This document shows positions 28,043-41,093 of a DNA stretch of 64,000 nucleotides, piece after piece (position 1 is the first letter of the stretch; the number at the start of each line of letters is the position of its first letter). Below the pieces are notes generated by a model. The model was not told where the DNA came from. It made no database searches and saw only the letters and a list, made by a program, of their open reading frames with translations. This stretch comes from Malacoplasma penetrans HF-2 (GTDB taxonomy: Bacteria > Bacillota_I > Bacilli_A > Mycoplasmatales > Mycoplasmoidaceae): assembly GCF_000011225.1 (NCBI RefSeq), contig NC_004432.1, positions 434,001 through 498,000 on the forward strand, written 5' to 3'. The position numbers and the translations under genes are program-made.

Positions 28043-30679
28043 GTGAAGAAGAAAAATAATAGATTGTTATTAGTTGCCTCAACTCTTTTTTCATTAAGTA
28101 CAATACCAGTTGCAGCAATCACTACAATTGATAGTATTAATACAACTCAAATTTCTAAAGATAGTTCTGATTTACAAGCAGCTAGAGATATTACTACAAA
28201 TAATTTGACTATGCAGTTGCACAAAGGGTATGAGCAATTAGATTGATATGGTCAAAACTTTTCTAATGCAGTAACAGAACAACAATTAAAACAATTAATA
28301 GTTCCAAATGTTAAATTTGATGTTAATTATGGAATTAATATTTTAACTCCTACTGGAACTGCTTTAACAGAAGGTTATGTTGAATTTACTGTATATCAAA
28401 TTAAAACTAATATATCAGGTGGTGTAACTGGAAATCCTAATGGTTCAGGGCAATCTGGATCTACAGTTGATGGTCGTGAGGATATAGAGGCTCCTTCAAA
28501 TATTAATTATAAAGATGGGAATAATACTTCACCATCTGGTATTAGTATGCAAGCTTATACAACTAATACAACTGAAACAGTTGAAATTAATGGGAAGCAA
28601 GTTCAAAAGAAATATGTTTGAACTACTAAAAATATAAATGGTTTATTTTTAAAATATAAATTTAGTTTTAGTTGAAATGATAATGAAAAAATAGGTGACT
28701 TTTTAAGAAGCACAAACAAATCTGCACTTACTGCTAATGATGTTTATGGTAATATGATTTCAACCTCTAGAAAGATTGATATTTTACCAAGTGATATAGA
28801 AACAAATCCAAGTAGTATAATTTCTTTTTCACAAGAAGATTCAGAATTAACAACATATAATATTTCTTCTGCAGATGCAAAACAATATGGAATAGGAGTA
28901 GTAACTGTTGATTTTAGTAGTTCAACTGATGGAAAAGTAGATTCAAATTGAGCTGATGGAAAAGTTCCAAATGTTAAATATTTAGTTAGAGGTTTAGTTG
29001 GAAATAATGGTTCTGGTTCAAAAGAAGAAATGCATTTAAGTACAGACCAAGGAATTACTTCATTCCTAAATACTACTTTTAGTGTAAGTGCAATAAGAGC
29101 TCAAAACACAAATTTCAAATTACCAAAAACTGTTCAAAGTACTGCAACAACAGTTAAAGTGTCAGATTTTACACCAACCGAATTAATCAATGCTTTAACT
29201 ACAACTAGTAGTGGAAAATCTAATCTTTTAGATTTATTAACAAAAGACACATATTTAGATAAATCATCTAATGCTAATTCTTTACCTGCTTTATATTTAA
29301 CTTATATGGGAAAAACTAAATTCTCTAAAGATACAACAGGTGGTAAAACTACAGAATGATATGGAACAGGATTATTTGAAATGGGCAATGTTCCAACTGT
29401 TAAAAAAGGAGTTGTAGATTATAACACTCTAACTAATCCAGCAAATGGTTCATCAATTACAGCAATTACTGCAAATGCAGATAATGCAAGTGGAACAATA
29501 TATTTAAATGTTACTTACAATAAATATAATGTTTATCAAAACACATTAGAAATGGGTAATGAAGTTTCAATAATAATTTCAGGTTTACAAGTTGATGAGT
29601 CTGCTAACAACGGTAATAAGAATTTATATTTCCAATGAAAGTCAGTTGATCAATTGATATTTACAAATGCTGCTAATGTAATGGATTTATATAACAATAA
29701 TCAAAGTGATACAGACTTCTTAAAATCATTATCTAATTCATTTTTTGAAGGATCTGAAAATACATATAACTTAGATAGAAATGTAACAATTACAAACTCT
29801 AGCAATCAAATTACTATAACTATGGAATTCCCTCAATTTGGAGAAATTAATGGAATAACTTTTACAAATACTTATTCATTAAATTCACCAGATGCAAGTT
29901 CTGCAGGAATAACTTTTAGAAGTAAAGATCAAGTTGCTTCTTCAATTAGAAGTGCACTAGGAATATCAAATCTTTCTGAAGCTACTCCTAGTCAAGTAAT
30001 TGATGCAGTTGCAGATCCAGATAGAAATCTAAGTTTAAGTGATTTTTATTCAACAGGATCTTCATACACTTATTCAGCATTGATACTACAAAGTGATACA
30101 AATGATGGAGTGGTTGTTGAAGTGATTGCTGCAAATAACACTAACACTTATAAATATTCATATATTTATAGTGGAATGGCTAAAGGAACATCTACATCTC
30201 ATATTTATAACTTTGCTTTTGATACAAGTGATACACAACTACAAAGCGGGTTAACTACTTTAAGAAATATTCCAATTGGATTAATTACTAAAGAAGATGT
30301 TTATAATTACTATGTTTCTAAACTTCCAATCTATAGTGGAACAAATGGGTTGCCATTAACAATTAATGATTTTGAAATAACAAAAGATACAATTAATAAC
30401 TCTATTACAATCACAATCAATATACCAATTGTTGCAAATGGTTCAGTGGATGGAACTAAGACTTACTCAAACACTCTTAAAGGGTTTACAAATGCAACTA
30501 TTATTAATAACAATTCAAATACAGCTATGCAAAACCTAACTGTTCCATTAAGTGTTAGTTTTGCATTAGCAATTGTATTAATAATGTCAGGATTAATTAC
30601 TCATCAAATTATTAAAAGAAAGAAACTTGCTAAGTCTAAGATTAATCTTAAAGATATTAGAAAGTCAGTTAAAAAGTAG
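28043..30679 (+). CDS. Large membrane-anchored surface protein, paralog 1 of 4
   Basis: 878 residues; many TGA(Trp). It starts at GTG 28043 (SD GGGAGA), like its three neighbours. N-terminal signal-anchor helix (residues about 6-26, LLLVASTLFSLSTIPVAAI), about 800 residues of extracellular Ser/Thr/Asn-rich beta-type sequence, then one C-terminal helix (LSVSFALAIVLIMSGLITHQII) and the basic cytoplasmic tail RKKLAKSKINLKDIRKSVKK. A Gly/Ser-rich hypervariable stretch occurs near residues 130-155. NLYFQW is at residues 527-532. No lipobox. It is in a tandem family with 30867, 33710 and 36542; function unknown, probably surface exposed. Own promoter and terminator. Confidence 0.85.
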
Positions 30680-30690
30680 TTATTAAATAA

Positions 30691-30729
30691 TTAAAACTAA
30701 ATCTTAAAAACTAAGATTTAGTTTTTTAA
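30691..30729 (+). terminator. Terminator after paralog 1
   Basis: AAAACTAAATCTTA / TAAGATTTAGTTTTTT hairpin with T-run. Confidence 0.88.
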
Positions 30730-30764
30730 TGTACTTTATAATTATCAAATTAACTGTTTCAAAA

Positions 30765-30793
30765 TTGAAAGTTGCTTTTCAATCATAGATAAT
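30765..30793 (+). promoter_or_regulatory. Promoter of surface paralog 2
   Basis: TTGAAA (30765-30770), 17 bases, GATAAT (30788-30793). Confidence 0.75.
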
Positions 30794-30866
30794 TAAAGTA
30801 ATAGTTTATTTAATTTACTATTATTTTTTTATCTACTAAAGTATTTATTTTTATTTGGAGTTCATT

Positions 30867-33509
30867 GTGAAAAAAAGAAACAGTAAACTTTTATTAAGTT
30901 CATTCACCCTTTTATCTTTAAGTGCTATCCCAGTTGCTGGAATTAGTTCTATTAAAAATATGAATAGTAATCTAACTAAGGTTGATTCAGATTTACAGGC
31001 ATCTGGTGCAAGAGATATTACTGTAAATAGTTTAACTATGCAGTTGAAAAAAGACTATCAGCAATTAGATTGATATGGTAAAAATTTTGCTGAAACTGTT
31101 ACTGAAGCCCAATTAAAACAATTAATTGTTCCAAGTGTTAAATATGATGTCAACTATGGGATTAATATTTTGACTCCTGTTGATGAACCTTTAGCAAATG
31201 GTTATGTACTGTTTACTGTTTACCAAATCAAAAACAATTTTTCAGGTGGTGTAACAACCCAACCTAATGGAGGATCATCTACTACTCCAGTAGATGGTAG
31301 AACAGATATTGCTCCAGAAGATAATATCATGTATGATGATGGGACTACTCAAAGTAGCATTAATATGAAGGCTTACCCTGGAGAAACAGGAAAAGTTACA
31401 ATAAATGACAAAGAAGTTGAAAAAAACTTAGTTTGAACAACTAAAAATATACAAGGATTATTTTTAGAAAAGAAATTTAGTTTTTCTTGAAATAATAATG
31501 AAAAAATAGGTGACTTTTTAAAAAATACAACAAAGAGCACATTAACATCAGAAGATGTTTATACAAACTTAATTTCAAGATCAAAAATAACAGATATTTT
31601 ACCTGAAGATACAGAGACTAATTCTAATATTATTTCTTTTTCACAAGAAACAGCAGATTTAACTGAATATGGAATTTCAACCAATGATGCTAAAAGATAT
31701 GGTATAGGAGTTGTTAAAGTTAATTTCTCTTCATCTTCAACTGGTAATGATGCCAATCGTTGAGTTGATAGTAAAATTCCAACAGATGAAAAATATTTGG
31801 TTAGAGGTTTAATGCCTAGTGATAATTCTTCATCTTCTAAAGAAGAGATGAAACTAAATGTTAGTGATGGTTCAACTAATTCATTTTTAAGTACACCATT
31901 AAATGTGGCTGCTATAAAAGCTGAAAATCCTAATTTTAAATTACCATCAGGTGCAAATAATAATGCAACATCTGTTACAATTTCTCAGTTTACACCAACT
32001 GAATTAATTAATGCTTTAACTTCTTCTAGTGGACAATCTTCTATTTATAAATTACTAACCAAAAAAGATTATTGGGATAAAACTAGTAATGCTAATCAGT
32101 TACCTGCTCTATATTTAACTTATATGGGTAAAACTATTTATGATGGTCAAAACCCAAATGATGCTACAAATTCAACACAATGAAGTGGAGCTGGGTTGAG
32201 TAAAATGGGACAAGTTCCAACTGTTAGAAATGGTGTAGTAGATTATACTAAAACAAGTAATCCAGCAAATGATTCTACAATTTCAAATGTATTAGCAACA
32301 GCTGATAATTCTACTGGAACATTATATTTAAACATTACTTATAACAAATACAATGTTTATCAAAATACAATGGAAATAGGTCTTCAGACTTCAATTACAA
32401 TTTCAGGATTACAAAGTGATGATTCAGAAAGTATAAAAAATGAAAATTTATATTTCCAATGAAAAACTATTGATCAATTAATTTTTAGCAATGCTCAAGA
32501 TGTTTTAAATTTATATAGTAGCAATTCTGAAAATGCAGATTATTTAAAATCTTTATCTAACTTATTTTTTGAAGGATCTGAAAATACTTATAGTTTAGAT
32601 AGAACTGTAACTATCACAGTTACTAATAATGTATTATCTATTAATTTGAGTTTTCCAAGATTTGGTGACTTAAAAGAAGGGGCAACTTTTGGTAACACTT
32701 ATACACTTTCAGGAATGAGTGCAAGCAGTGCTGGAATAACATTTAAATCTCAATCTGAAGTAGCAAATACAATTGCTTCAAATTTAGGAAAAGATTTATC
32801 TACAGTTACACCAAGTGAAGTAATTAATGAATTAGCAGTTAACAATACAAGAGGAAGATTAAATCTAACAGATTTTTATACAACAAGTGGTTCTTCAACT
32901 TATTCAGCTTTAATTCTTCAAAGTGATACTAATGATGGAATTGTAATCCAATTGTCTGTAACAAATGGTTCTACAACAAGCAAATATTCATATATCTACA
33001 ATGGGATGGCTAAAGGTACATCTACTTCTTATATATATAATTTTGCTTTTGATACAAATGATCAAGAATTAGAGAATGGTTTAAAAACTTTAAAAAATAT
33101 TCCAATATCTTTAATTACTAAAGAAGATGTTTACAACTACTATGTATCAAGACTTCCAATTTACAGTGGATCTAATAAATTATCACTAACAATGGATGAT
33201 TTTGAAATTACAAAAGACACTGAAAAAAACTCAATTACAATATCAATCAATGTTGCAATTGTTGCAAACGGTTCTGAAAATGGAACTAAAACTTACTCAA
33301 ATACTCTTAAAGGGTTTACAAATGCAACAATTGTAAATAACAACTCAAATTCAACTATGCAAAACTTAACTGTTCCATTAAGTGTTAGTTTTGCATTAGC
33401 AATAGCATTAATAATGTCAGGATTAATTGTTCATCAAGTTATTAAAAGAAAAAAACTTGCTAAGTCTAAGATCAATCTTAAAGACATTAGAAAATCAGTA
33501 AAAAAGTAG
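30867..33509 (+). CDS. Large membrane-anchored surface protein, paralog 2 of 4
   Basis: 880 residues, same plan as paralog 1. GTG start at 30867 is preferred over an in-frame TTG 12 bases upstream, because that TTG lies in the SD (TTGGAG) and the other copies align at VKKR. The hydrophobic N-terminus is LLLSSFTLLSLSAIPVAGI and the C-terminal helix and tail are nearly identical to copies 3 and 4. The variable Gly/Thr/Ser segment reads QPNGGSSTTPVDG. ENLYFQW is at residues 526-532. The internal block NVYQNTMEIGLQTSITISGLQ is shared with paralog 3. Monocistronic. Confidence 0.85.
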
Positions 33510-33520
33510 TTATTAAATTA

Positions 33521-33560
33521 TTAAAACTAAATTCCAAAAAAGTGGGATTTAGTTTTTTAT
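33521..33560 (+). terminator. Terminator after paralog 2
   Basis: AAAACTAAATTCC / GGGATTTAGTTTTTT hairpin with T-run. Confidence 0.88.
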
Positions 33561-33596
33561 TTTACTTAAAACTAAAAATTTTATGCTTTGTAAAAT

Positions 33597-33625
33597 TTGA
33601 AAGTTGGTCTGTAATATTAGATAAT
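33597..33625 (+). promoter_or_regulatory. Promoter of surface paralog 3
   Basis: TTGAAA (33597-33602), 17 bases, GATAAT (33620-33625). Confidence 0.75.
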
Positions 33626-33709
33626 TAATAGTAGTGTGTTTAATTATTTGATCTAAATAATTTAAATTTAAAACTAACTAATCATTATTTTCATTAATGG
33701 GAGAATATT

Positions 33710-36352
33710 GTGAAAAAAAGAAAAAGTAAATTTTTACTAAGTTCATTAACTCTTTTATCTTTAAGTGCTATTCCAGTTGCGGGGATTAGTTCTATTAAAA
33801 ACATGAATAGTAATTTAGCTAAAGTTGATTCAGATTTACAGGCATCTTCATCTAGAAACATATCTGTGAATAATTTAACTATGCAGTTAAATAAAGATTA
33901 CCAAAGCTTAGACTGATATGGTAAAAACTTTGCTAACACTGTTACTGAAGAACAATTAAAGCAATTAATAGTTCCAAACCTTAAGTTTGATGTTAACTAT
34001 GGATTTAATATTTTAAATCCAACTGGTGATGCATTATCTAATGGATATGTAGAATTTACAGTTTATCAAATTAAAAACAGTTTTTCAGGTGGTGTTACAA
34101 CAAATCCTAATGGTTCAGGAGCAACAGGACAAACTGCTGATGGAAGAACATTAATTTCACCAGTAGATAATATCACTCAATCTGATGGAACAGCAAGTAC
34201 TATTGATATGAGGGCATATCCAAATGATAATGGAGACACTGTGATAAATGACACAACTGTTAAAAAAAATATGGTTTGAACTACTAAAAATATAACAGGG
34301 TTATTTTTACCATTGAAATATAGTTTTTCTTGAAATGATAATGAAAAAATAGGTGATTTTTTATCTTCTACTAATAAAAGTATTTTAACTGCCCAAGATG
34401 TTTTTGATAATATGATTTCAAGATCAAAAATAACAGATAGTTTACCAACTGACACAGTTTCTAATGCTAGCATTATTACTTTTTCCCAAAATGATGCTGA
34501 CCTTTCTCAATATGGAATATCAGGAACTGATGCTCAAAACTATGGAATAGGTGTTGTTAAGGTTGATTTTTCTACTTCAGCGAATGAAGGTGGTCAAGCA
34601 AATAATTGAGTAAATAGCACTGTGCCTAAAGACCAAAAATATTTAGTAAGAGGATTGTTGCCAACAGGTTCAAACTCAACTAAAGAAGAAATGAAATTAA
34701 ATATTAGTGATGATTCAGCAATATCTTTCCTAAATACTTCTTTAAGTGTTTCTGCAATTCAAGCTGAAAATAAAAATTTCAAATTACCTTCAGGTGCTAC
34801 AAGTGGTGCAACTTCTGTAACAATTTCTCAATTTACACCTACAGAATTAATAAATGCTTTGCCATCTTCTACAAGTAGTGTATCTTCTTTATATAAATTA
34901 CTTACTCAAGATACTTACCTAAATAAAACAAATAATGCAAATCAATTACCTGCTTTGCATTTAACATATATGGGTAAAACAAGTACTAGTAGAGCTACAA
35001 CTGGATCAACTACAGCTGCTTGAGGTGGAACAGGACTATATCAAATGGGTAAAGTTCCAACTGTTAAAAATGGTGTTATTGACTATAATGACACAAGAAA
35101 CCCAGCTGATAGTTCTGGAGTTACTAATGTATTAGCAACAGCTGATAATGCTTCAGGAACACTATATTTAAATGTTACTTACAATAAATATAATGTTTAT
35201 CAAAACACAATGGAAATTGGCCTTCAAACTTCAATTACTATTACAGGTTTACAAACTGATGATTCTGCAAGTATTAATAATCAAAATTTATACTTCCAAT
35301 GAAAATCTATTGACCAACTAATTTTTAGTAGTGCTCAAGATGTATTAAATTTATATAACTCTAACTCTAATGACTCAGCATATTTAAAATCATTATCAAA
35401 TTTATTTTTTGAAGGTTCTGATAACACTTATCAATTAGATAGAGAAGTAACTATGTCAGTTAATGGCAATGTGTTAACTATTAATTTAAATTTCTCAAGA
35501 TTTGGAGATTTAAAAGATGGAGCAACATTTGGTAATACATATACTTTAAATGGAACAAGTGCAAGAAGTGCTGGAATAACTTTTAAATCTCAATCTGATG
35601 TTGCAAGTAGAATTTCTTCAGTTTTAGGAAAAGATTTATCTACAGTTACACCAAGTGAAGTAATTAATGAATTAGTAACTAATAATAGTAGAGGATTATT
35701 AAACTTAACTGATTTCTACTCAACTAGTGGTTCTTCAACTTACTCAGCTTTAATTCTTCAAAATGATACAAATGATGGAATAGTTATTGAAGTGTTAGTA
35801 ACATCAGGTGATACAATCACTAGCAAACATTCTTATATTTATAATGGAATGGCTAAAGGTACTTCAACATCTCATATTTATAACTTTGCTTTTGGTGCAG
35901 ATAATTCAGAGTTATCAAGTGGATTAGCAACTTTAAGAAACATCCCAATTAATTTAATTACTAAAGAAGATGTTTATAACTATTATGTTTCAAGACTTCC
36001 AATTTATAGTGGTGAAAATAGATTGTCTTTAACAATGGATGATTTTGAAATTACAAAAGACACAGGAAACAATTCAATTACAATTTCAATCAATGTTGCG
36101 ATTGTTGCAGATGGTTCTGAAAATGGATCTAAAACTTATTCAAATACTCTTAAAGGGTTTACAAATGCAACAATTGTAAATAACAACTCAAATTCAACTA
36201 TGCAAAACTTAACTGTTCCTTTAAGTATTAGTTTTGCATTAGCAATAGCATTAATAATGTCAGGATTGATTGTTCATCAAGTTATTAAAAGAAAGAAACT
36301 TGCTAAGTCTAAGATTAATCTTAAAGACATTAGAAAATCAGTTAAAAAATAA
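33710..36352 (+). CDS. Large membrane-anchored surface protein, paralog 3 of 4
   Basis: 880 residues; GTG start with SD GGGAGA. N-terminal anchor LLSSLTLLSLSAIPVAGISS and the usual C-terminal helix and tail. It is most like paralog 2 along the C-terminal 300 residues (for example DLSTVTPSEVINELVTNNSRG). The variable Gly/Ser segment reads NPNGSGATGQTADG. NLYFQW is at residues 526-531. Like its neighbours it has no recognisable enzyme motif; the sequence suggests repeated beta domains exposed outside the cell. Confidence 0.85.
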
Positions 36353-36361
36353 TTTTTATTT

Positions 36362-36400
36362 AAAAACTAAATCTGAAGCCAAAGATTTAGTTTTTTTATT
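36362..36400 (+). terminator. Terminator after paralog 3
   Basis: AAAAACTAAATCT ... AGATTTAGTTTTTTT. Confidence 0.88.
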
Positions 36401-36436
36401 ACACACAATTTTGCTATGATTTTCACTGTTTTGAAA

Positions 36437-36465
36437 TTGAAACCAACATTTTAATAAATGATAAT
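36437..36465 (+). promoter_or_regulatory. Promoter of surface paralog 4
   Basis: TTGAAA (36437-36442), 17 bases, GATAAT (36460-36465). A second TTGAAA overlaps just upstream (36431). Confidence 0.75.
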
Positions 36466-36541
36466 TTAATCATTAGTAGATTAGTTTATTACTAGCAATT
36501 TTTTTGTTTGTAATAAATCTTAATTAACTTTTGGAGTCATT

Positions 36542-39187
36542 GTGAAAAAAAGAAATACTAAATTCTTATTAAGTTCATTAACCCTTTTATCTTTAAGTGC
36601 AATTCCAGTTGCAGGAATTAGCTCAATTAATAGTATGAATAGTAATCTATCTAAAGTAGATTCAGATTTGCAAGCAACTGCTGCTAGAAATATAACAGTT
36701 AATACTTTAGAAATGAGATTAAAAAAAGATTACAACAAGTTATCTTGATATGGAAAGAATTTTGCTAATACTGCTACTGAGGCTCAGTTAAAAGAATTGA
36801 TTGTTCCAAACAAGAAGTATGATGCAAATTATGGAATTAATATTTTAACTTCTAAAGATCAAGCATTAGCTAATGGTTATGTTGAATTTACTGTTTATCA
36901 AATAAAGAATGAATTTAATAATGGGGTAACCACTAAACCTGGTGGTTCTGGAAGTACTTCATCAACAACTCCAGTTGAAGGAAGAACAGATATTGCTCCA
37001 CCTACAACTAATATTACTTTTGATGATGGTTCATCAAGTAGCATAGATATGAGGGCATATACAACCAATGGTACTGATGATGTAGAAATTAATGGTAAAG
37101 TTGTTAAAAAATCTATGGTTTGAACCACTAAAAATATTGGTGGTTTGTTTTTAGAGTATAAGTATAATTTTTCTTGAAATAACAATGAAAAAATTGGAGA
37201 CTTTTTAAGAGATACAAGTAAAAGCACTTTGAATGCACAAGATGTTTATACTAACTTGATATCAAGATCTAAAATAACAGATATTTTGCCAGCAGATACA
37301 GCTACAAAAACAGGTATTATTACTTTTTCACAAGAAGATGCAGAATTAACATCATATGGTATTACAAATGCAGATGCTAAAAGATATGGTATTGGAGTAG
37401 TAAAAGTTGATTTTTCAAAATCAGATATAGCTACAAATGCAGATAATTGGGTAAATAAAAAAGTCCCTAATGATGAAAAATACTTAGTAAGAGGTTTGAT
37501 GCCTAGCAATGGGTCTTCTTCAAAGGAGGAGATGAAATTAAATATTGATGAGGGAACTAACTCATTTTTAAATACTCCTTTAAGTGTTGAGGCGATCAAA
37601 AAACAAAATAGAAATTTTAAATTACCAAGTGGTGAAACAAATCAAAATGCTACATCAGTAAAGATCTCTCAATTTACACCGTCAGAACTAATTAATGCAC
37701 TTACAACATCTAGCAATGGATCTTTAAATCTATTGGATTTACTAACAAAAAAAGATTATTTGGATACTTCAAGTACTAATCAATTACCTGCTTTATATTT
37801 AACTTATATGGGGAAAACAACTTTTGGTGGAAGAAATTCTAATAATACTTCTACTCAATGAAATGGAACTGGCTTAAATAAAATGGGGGAAGTACCCACT
37901 GTTAAAAATGGTGTTGTAGATTATATAAATAAATCCAATCCTGCTAATACTTCTAACATCACTAATGTATTAGCAACAGCTGATAATGCAAATGGACAAT
38001 TGTATTTAAATATTACTTATAATAAATTTAATGTTTACCAAAACACTGTAGAAATGGGTGTTCAAACATCAATTGTAATTTCAGGATTACAACCTGATGA
38101 TTCAGAAAGTTTAAATAATAAAAATTTATTTTTCCAATGAAAATCAATTGACCAATTAGCATTTGGTAGTGTACAAGATGTAATGGATTTATATAACAAC
38201 AATAAAGACAATGCAGTTTATTTGAAATCATTATCTAATTTATTTTTTGAAGGTTCACAAAATACTTATTCATTAGACAGAACAGTAACAATCCAAAGTA
38301 GTGGTAATAATTTAACAGTAACACTTAACTTTCCAAAGTATGGAGATATTAATGGAGGTTGAACTTTTACTAACACTTATACACTTTCAGGACAAACAGC
38401 AAGTGCTGCTGGAATAACATTTAAAAGTCAAAGTGAAGTTACTGCAAATATTAGAAGAGCATTTAATGATGCTGAACTTTCTACAATCACACCTAGTCAG
38501 GTTATTAACCAATTAAACTCAAATAATACTAGTGGTAGACTTAGTTTAAGTGATTTCTATACAGCTAGTGGATCATCAACTTCTGCTCTAATTCTTCAAA
38601 GCGATACAAATGATGGAATTGTAATTCAAGTAATTTCAACTCAGGGTTCTAACACTTATAGATATTCATATATCTATAATGGAATGTCTCAAGGTACTTC
38701 AACTTCTCATATTTATAACTTTGCTTTTGGAGCACAAGATTCAGGATTAGAACAAGGATTATTAACTTTAAGAAATATTCCAATTGATTTAATTACCAAA
38801 GAAGATGTTTATAACTACTATGTTTCTAAATTACCAATTTATAGTGGTACTGATAAATTGCCATTAACAATTAATGATTTTGAAATAACAAAAGATTTAG
38901 ATACTAACTCTATTACAATTTCAATTAATGTTGCAATTGTTGCAGATGGTTCTGAAAATGGTACTAAGACTTATTCAAATACTCTTAAAGGATTTACAAA
39001 AGCAACAATTGTTAATAGTAACTCAAATACAATTATGCAAAATCTAACTATTCCATTAAGTGTTAGTTTTGCATTAGCAATTGTATTAATCATGTCAGGA
39101 TTGATTACTCACCAAATTATTAAAAGAAAGAAACTTGCTAAATCTAAGATTAATTTAAAAGATATTAGAAAATCTACTAAAAAGTAA
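36542..39187 (+). CDS. Large membrane-anchored surface protein, paralog 4 of 4
   Basis: 881 residues; GTG start with SD TTGGAG. Same plan as the other copies. It diverges most in the middle (for example GDINGGWTFTNTYTLSGQTASAAG) and carries NLFFQW instead of NLYFQW at residues 528-533. The variable segment is the longest, KPGGSGSTSSTTPVEG. The C-terminal helix resembles paralog 1 (IVLIMSGLITHQII), while the anchor matches 2 and 3, as expected if segments have been exchanged between copies. Confidence 0.85.
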
Positions 39188-39199
39188 TTCCTATATATT

Positions 39200-39236
39200 A
39201 AACCAAACCATCTCTACAAGGTTTGGTTTTTTATTT
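39200..39236 (+). terminator. Terminator after paralog 4
   Basis: AAACCAAACC ... GGTTTGGTTTTTT; a different stem from the three earlier paralog terminators. Confidence 0.88.
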
Positions 39237-39242
39237 AAATAT

Positions 39243-39248
39243 TCTATA
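39243..39248 (+). promoter_or_regulatory. -10 candidate for the 39282 gene
   Basis: TATAAT 34 bases before ATG; AAAGGAA ribosome site in between. Confidence 0.45.
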
Positions 39249-39281
39249 ATTATTAGTACAAAGGAAATATAAAAGATATAC

Positions 39282-40910
39282 ATGAGAACCTTAGTAAAAA
39301 TTCTATATAAATCTAGCAAATTTGTTTTGTTTACCTTTGGAACAGTTCTTGTTTCAGCTTCATTAGGTGCTGGTGTAGTTGGTAAAATGTATGCTACTGA
39401 ATCTAAAGATATTTTAAACAATGGTGTAAGCAGCATTAGTGGTCTTTTAGAAAATGTAAATTCTGAGTTAAGTAAGATTAATACTGATGATCTTTTTAAT
39501 TCTGCTGAAGCAGAGATTGCAAAAATAGAACCAATAATAGTAAATGCTAAAGATGATTTAGCTGCTCAAAAAGCTAATTTAAATAAACTAATTCAGGAAT
39601 TAGAAGGATTAATTGCATCAACAACTGAAGATAGTCAAAAAAAGACTTTAGAAGACATTAAAAACACTTTGGTACAAGTTAATGATTCAGTTATAGGTAA
39701 TGAAACTGATACTTTTTCAGATAATAAACAAACTTGTTTTGCAATTTTAAATGAACTTGTTGGTATTGTTGATGGATCTGGTGGAATTATTAATCTTGAT
39801 AGTTTAAAAGGAACACTAAACAATCTTTTATCTACAGTAAATAGTGTTATAAATCCTATTAATGATTTCATTCAACCATATACAAATCAAGAAAAAGTTA
39901 ATTCTACATATGATGGAGTAACCAATGTTTTGTTAGGAGTTGGTGCAACCATTCTAGGATTAATTATTGTAGGTGGTTTACTATCAGTTATTTGCTATAG
40001 AAGAATTGATGGAAAGCTTGTAAATAGATTTAATGCTAAAAAAGAAATTAAAGTCCATGTTTCTAAAATTCTTAAAAAGTATCCAAATATTCACAATGGC
40101 TTATCTAACAATGGCTCTACTACACATTTATTTAAATTAAGATTACCTCTTATTCTTAAAAATTTAGGTTTATGACCAGCTTATATTTTTGGTGGTTTAT
40201 TTTTTGGTGGATTATTAGCAGGTGGTGTTGCTGCAACTACTCAAAAAGATTTTGTTAGTAATACTTTAACTACTGGTTCAAAAATTATTTCTGATATTAA
40301 TGCAGGTGCAACTAATGTTAATAATGAAGTAAATAATTTGTATACTAATGTTTTTGATACAACAAACAATCCTAATAGTTTAATGTCCCAATTTAATAGT
40401 TCTCTTCAAAAATTAAAAGATATGCAAAATAAATTAAATGATTTAAATTCATCTGGTTCATCAAACATTGATAATAACACTTTAGAAAGTATCAAAAACA
40501 CTTTAAATACTGTTATTGGTGGTGTTGAATCTATAAATAAAAGTGTTAATGACCAAACTGGCACAATTGATTCTATAAAATCACAAGTTAATGATTTAAT
40601 TGGTCCTGATGGTTCAGTAACTTCAACATTAACTGAAATTGAAAACACTATCAATAGAGTGAACAATCCTGATAGTAAAGAATGAGAATACTATGATTTA
40701 GTTTCTCAAATCTTAATAATTGTTGGAGCATCAGTATTAGGTATTATGATTTTAAGTTCAATTCTAATGCTAATCTTCTTCAAAAGAATTGATGGTGTTG
40801 CATTACCAAGATCTGCATTTAGAAAGAAACTTGCTGCACACTTAGATAAAATATTTAAAAAATACCCTAAACTTTGAAATCACTTTCAAAGAGGAGATCA
40901 CTTAAGATAA
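39282..40910 (+). CDS. Internally duplicated four-helix membrane protein
   Basis: 542 residues made of two similar halves. Each half: one membrane helix, about 170 residues of Asn/Ser/Leu-rich helical extracellular sequence (likely coiled coil), a second helix, then a cytoplasmic basic block. The blocks ICYRRIDGKLVNRF...VSKILKKYPNIHNG and IFFKRIDGVALPRS...LDKIFKKYPKLWNH align clearly. No FtsX-type core is recognisable. The MacB/LolD-like ATPase gene follows 183 bases downstream after a terminator, so a functional pairing is possible but unproven. The TM-coiled coil-TM plan recalls Pip/YhgE-like proteins. Confidence 0.75.
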
Positions 40911-40913
40911 GTT

Positions 40914-40941
40914 AAAGACATCTTAAAAGATGTCTTTTTTA
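40914..40941 (+). terminator. Terminator after 39282 gene
   Basis: AAAGACATCTT-aa-AAGATGTCTTTTTT. Confidence 0.9.
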
Positions 40942-41064
40942 CTTTATTATATGTATAAAAATTTATATAAATAATTACTATCTATAAAAATTTACTTTTA
41001 TGTATATTTTTATAGAAGTGAAATCTTTTTTGTTTTTTATTACAATATTATTAATTTAAATTAA

Positions 41065-41070
41065 TATAAT
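41065..41070 (+). promoter_or_regulatory. -10 of the 41094 ATPase gene
   Basis: ATTAATATAAT, the same extended -10 as in the 20.5-21.2 kb array, 24 bases before ATG. The upstream ATGAC box and the inverted repeat of the array are absent. Confidence 0.5.
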
Positions 41071-41093
41071 ATCACTTAGTGAGATTTTAACCT

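Noticed and set aside
28043-39187. Surface paralogs as lipoproteins
   Set aside because: No Cys-containing lipobox after the N-terminal helix; they have a C-terminal membrane anchor instead.
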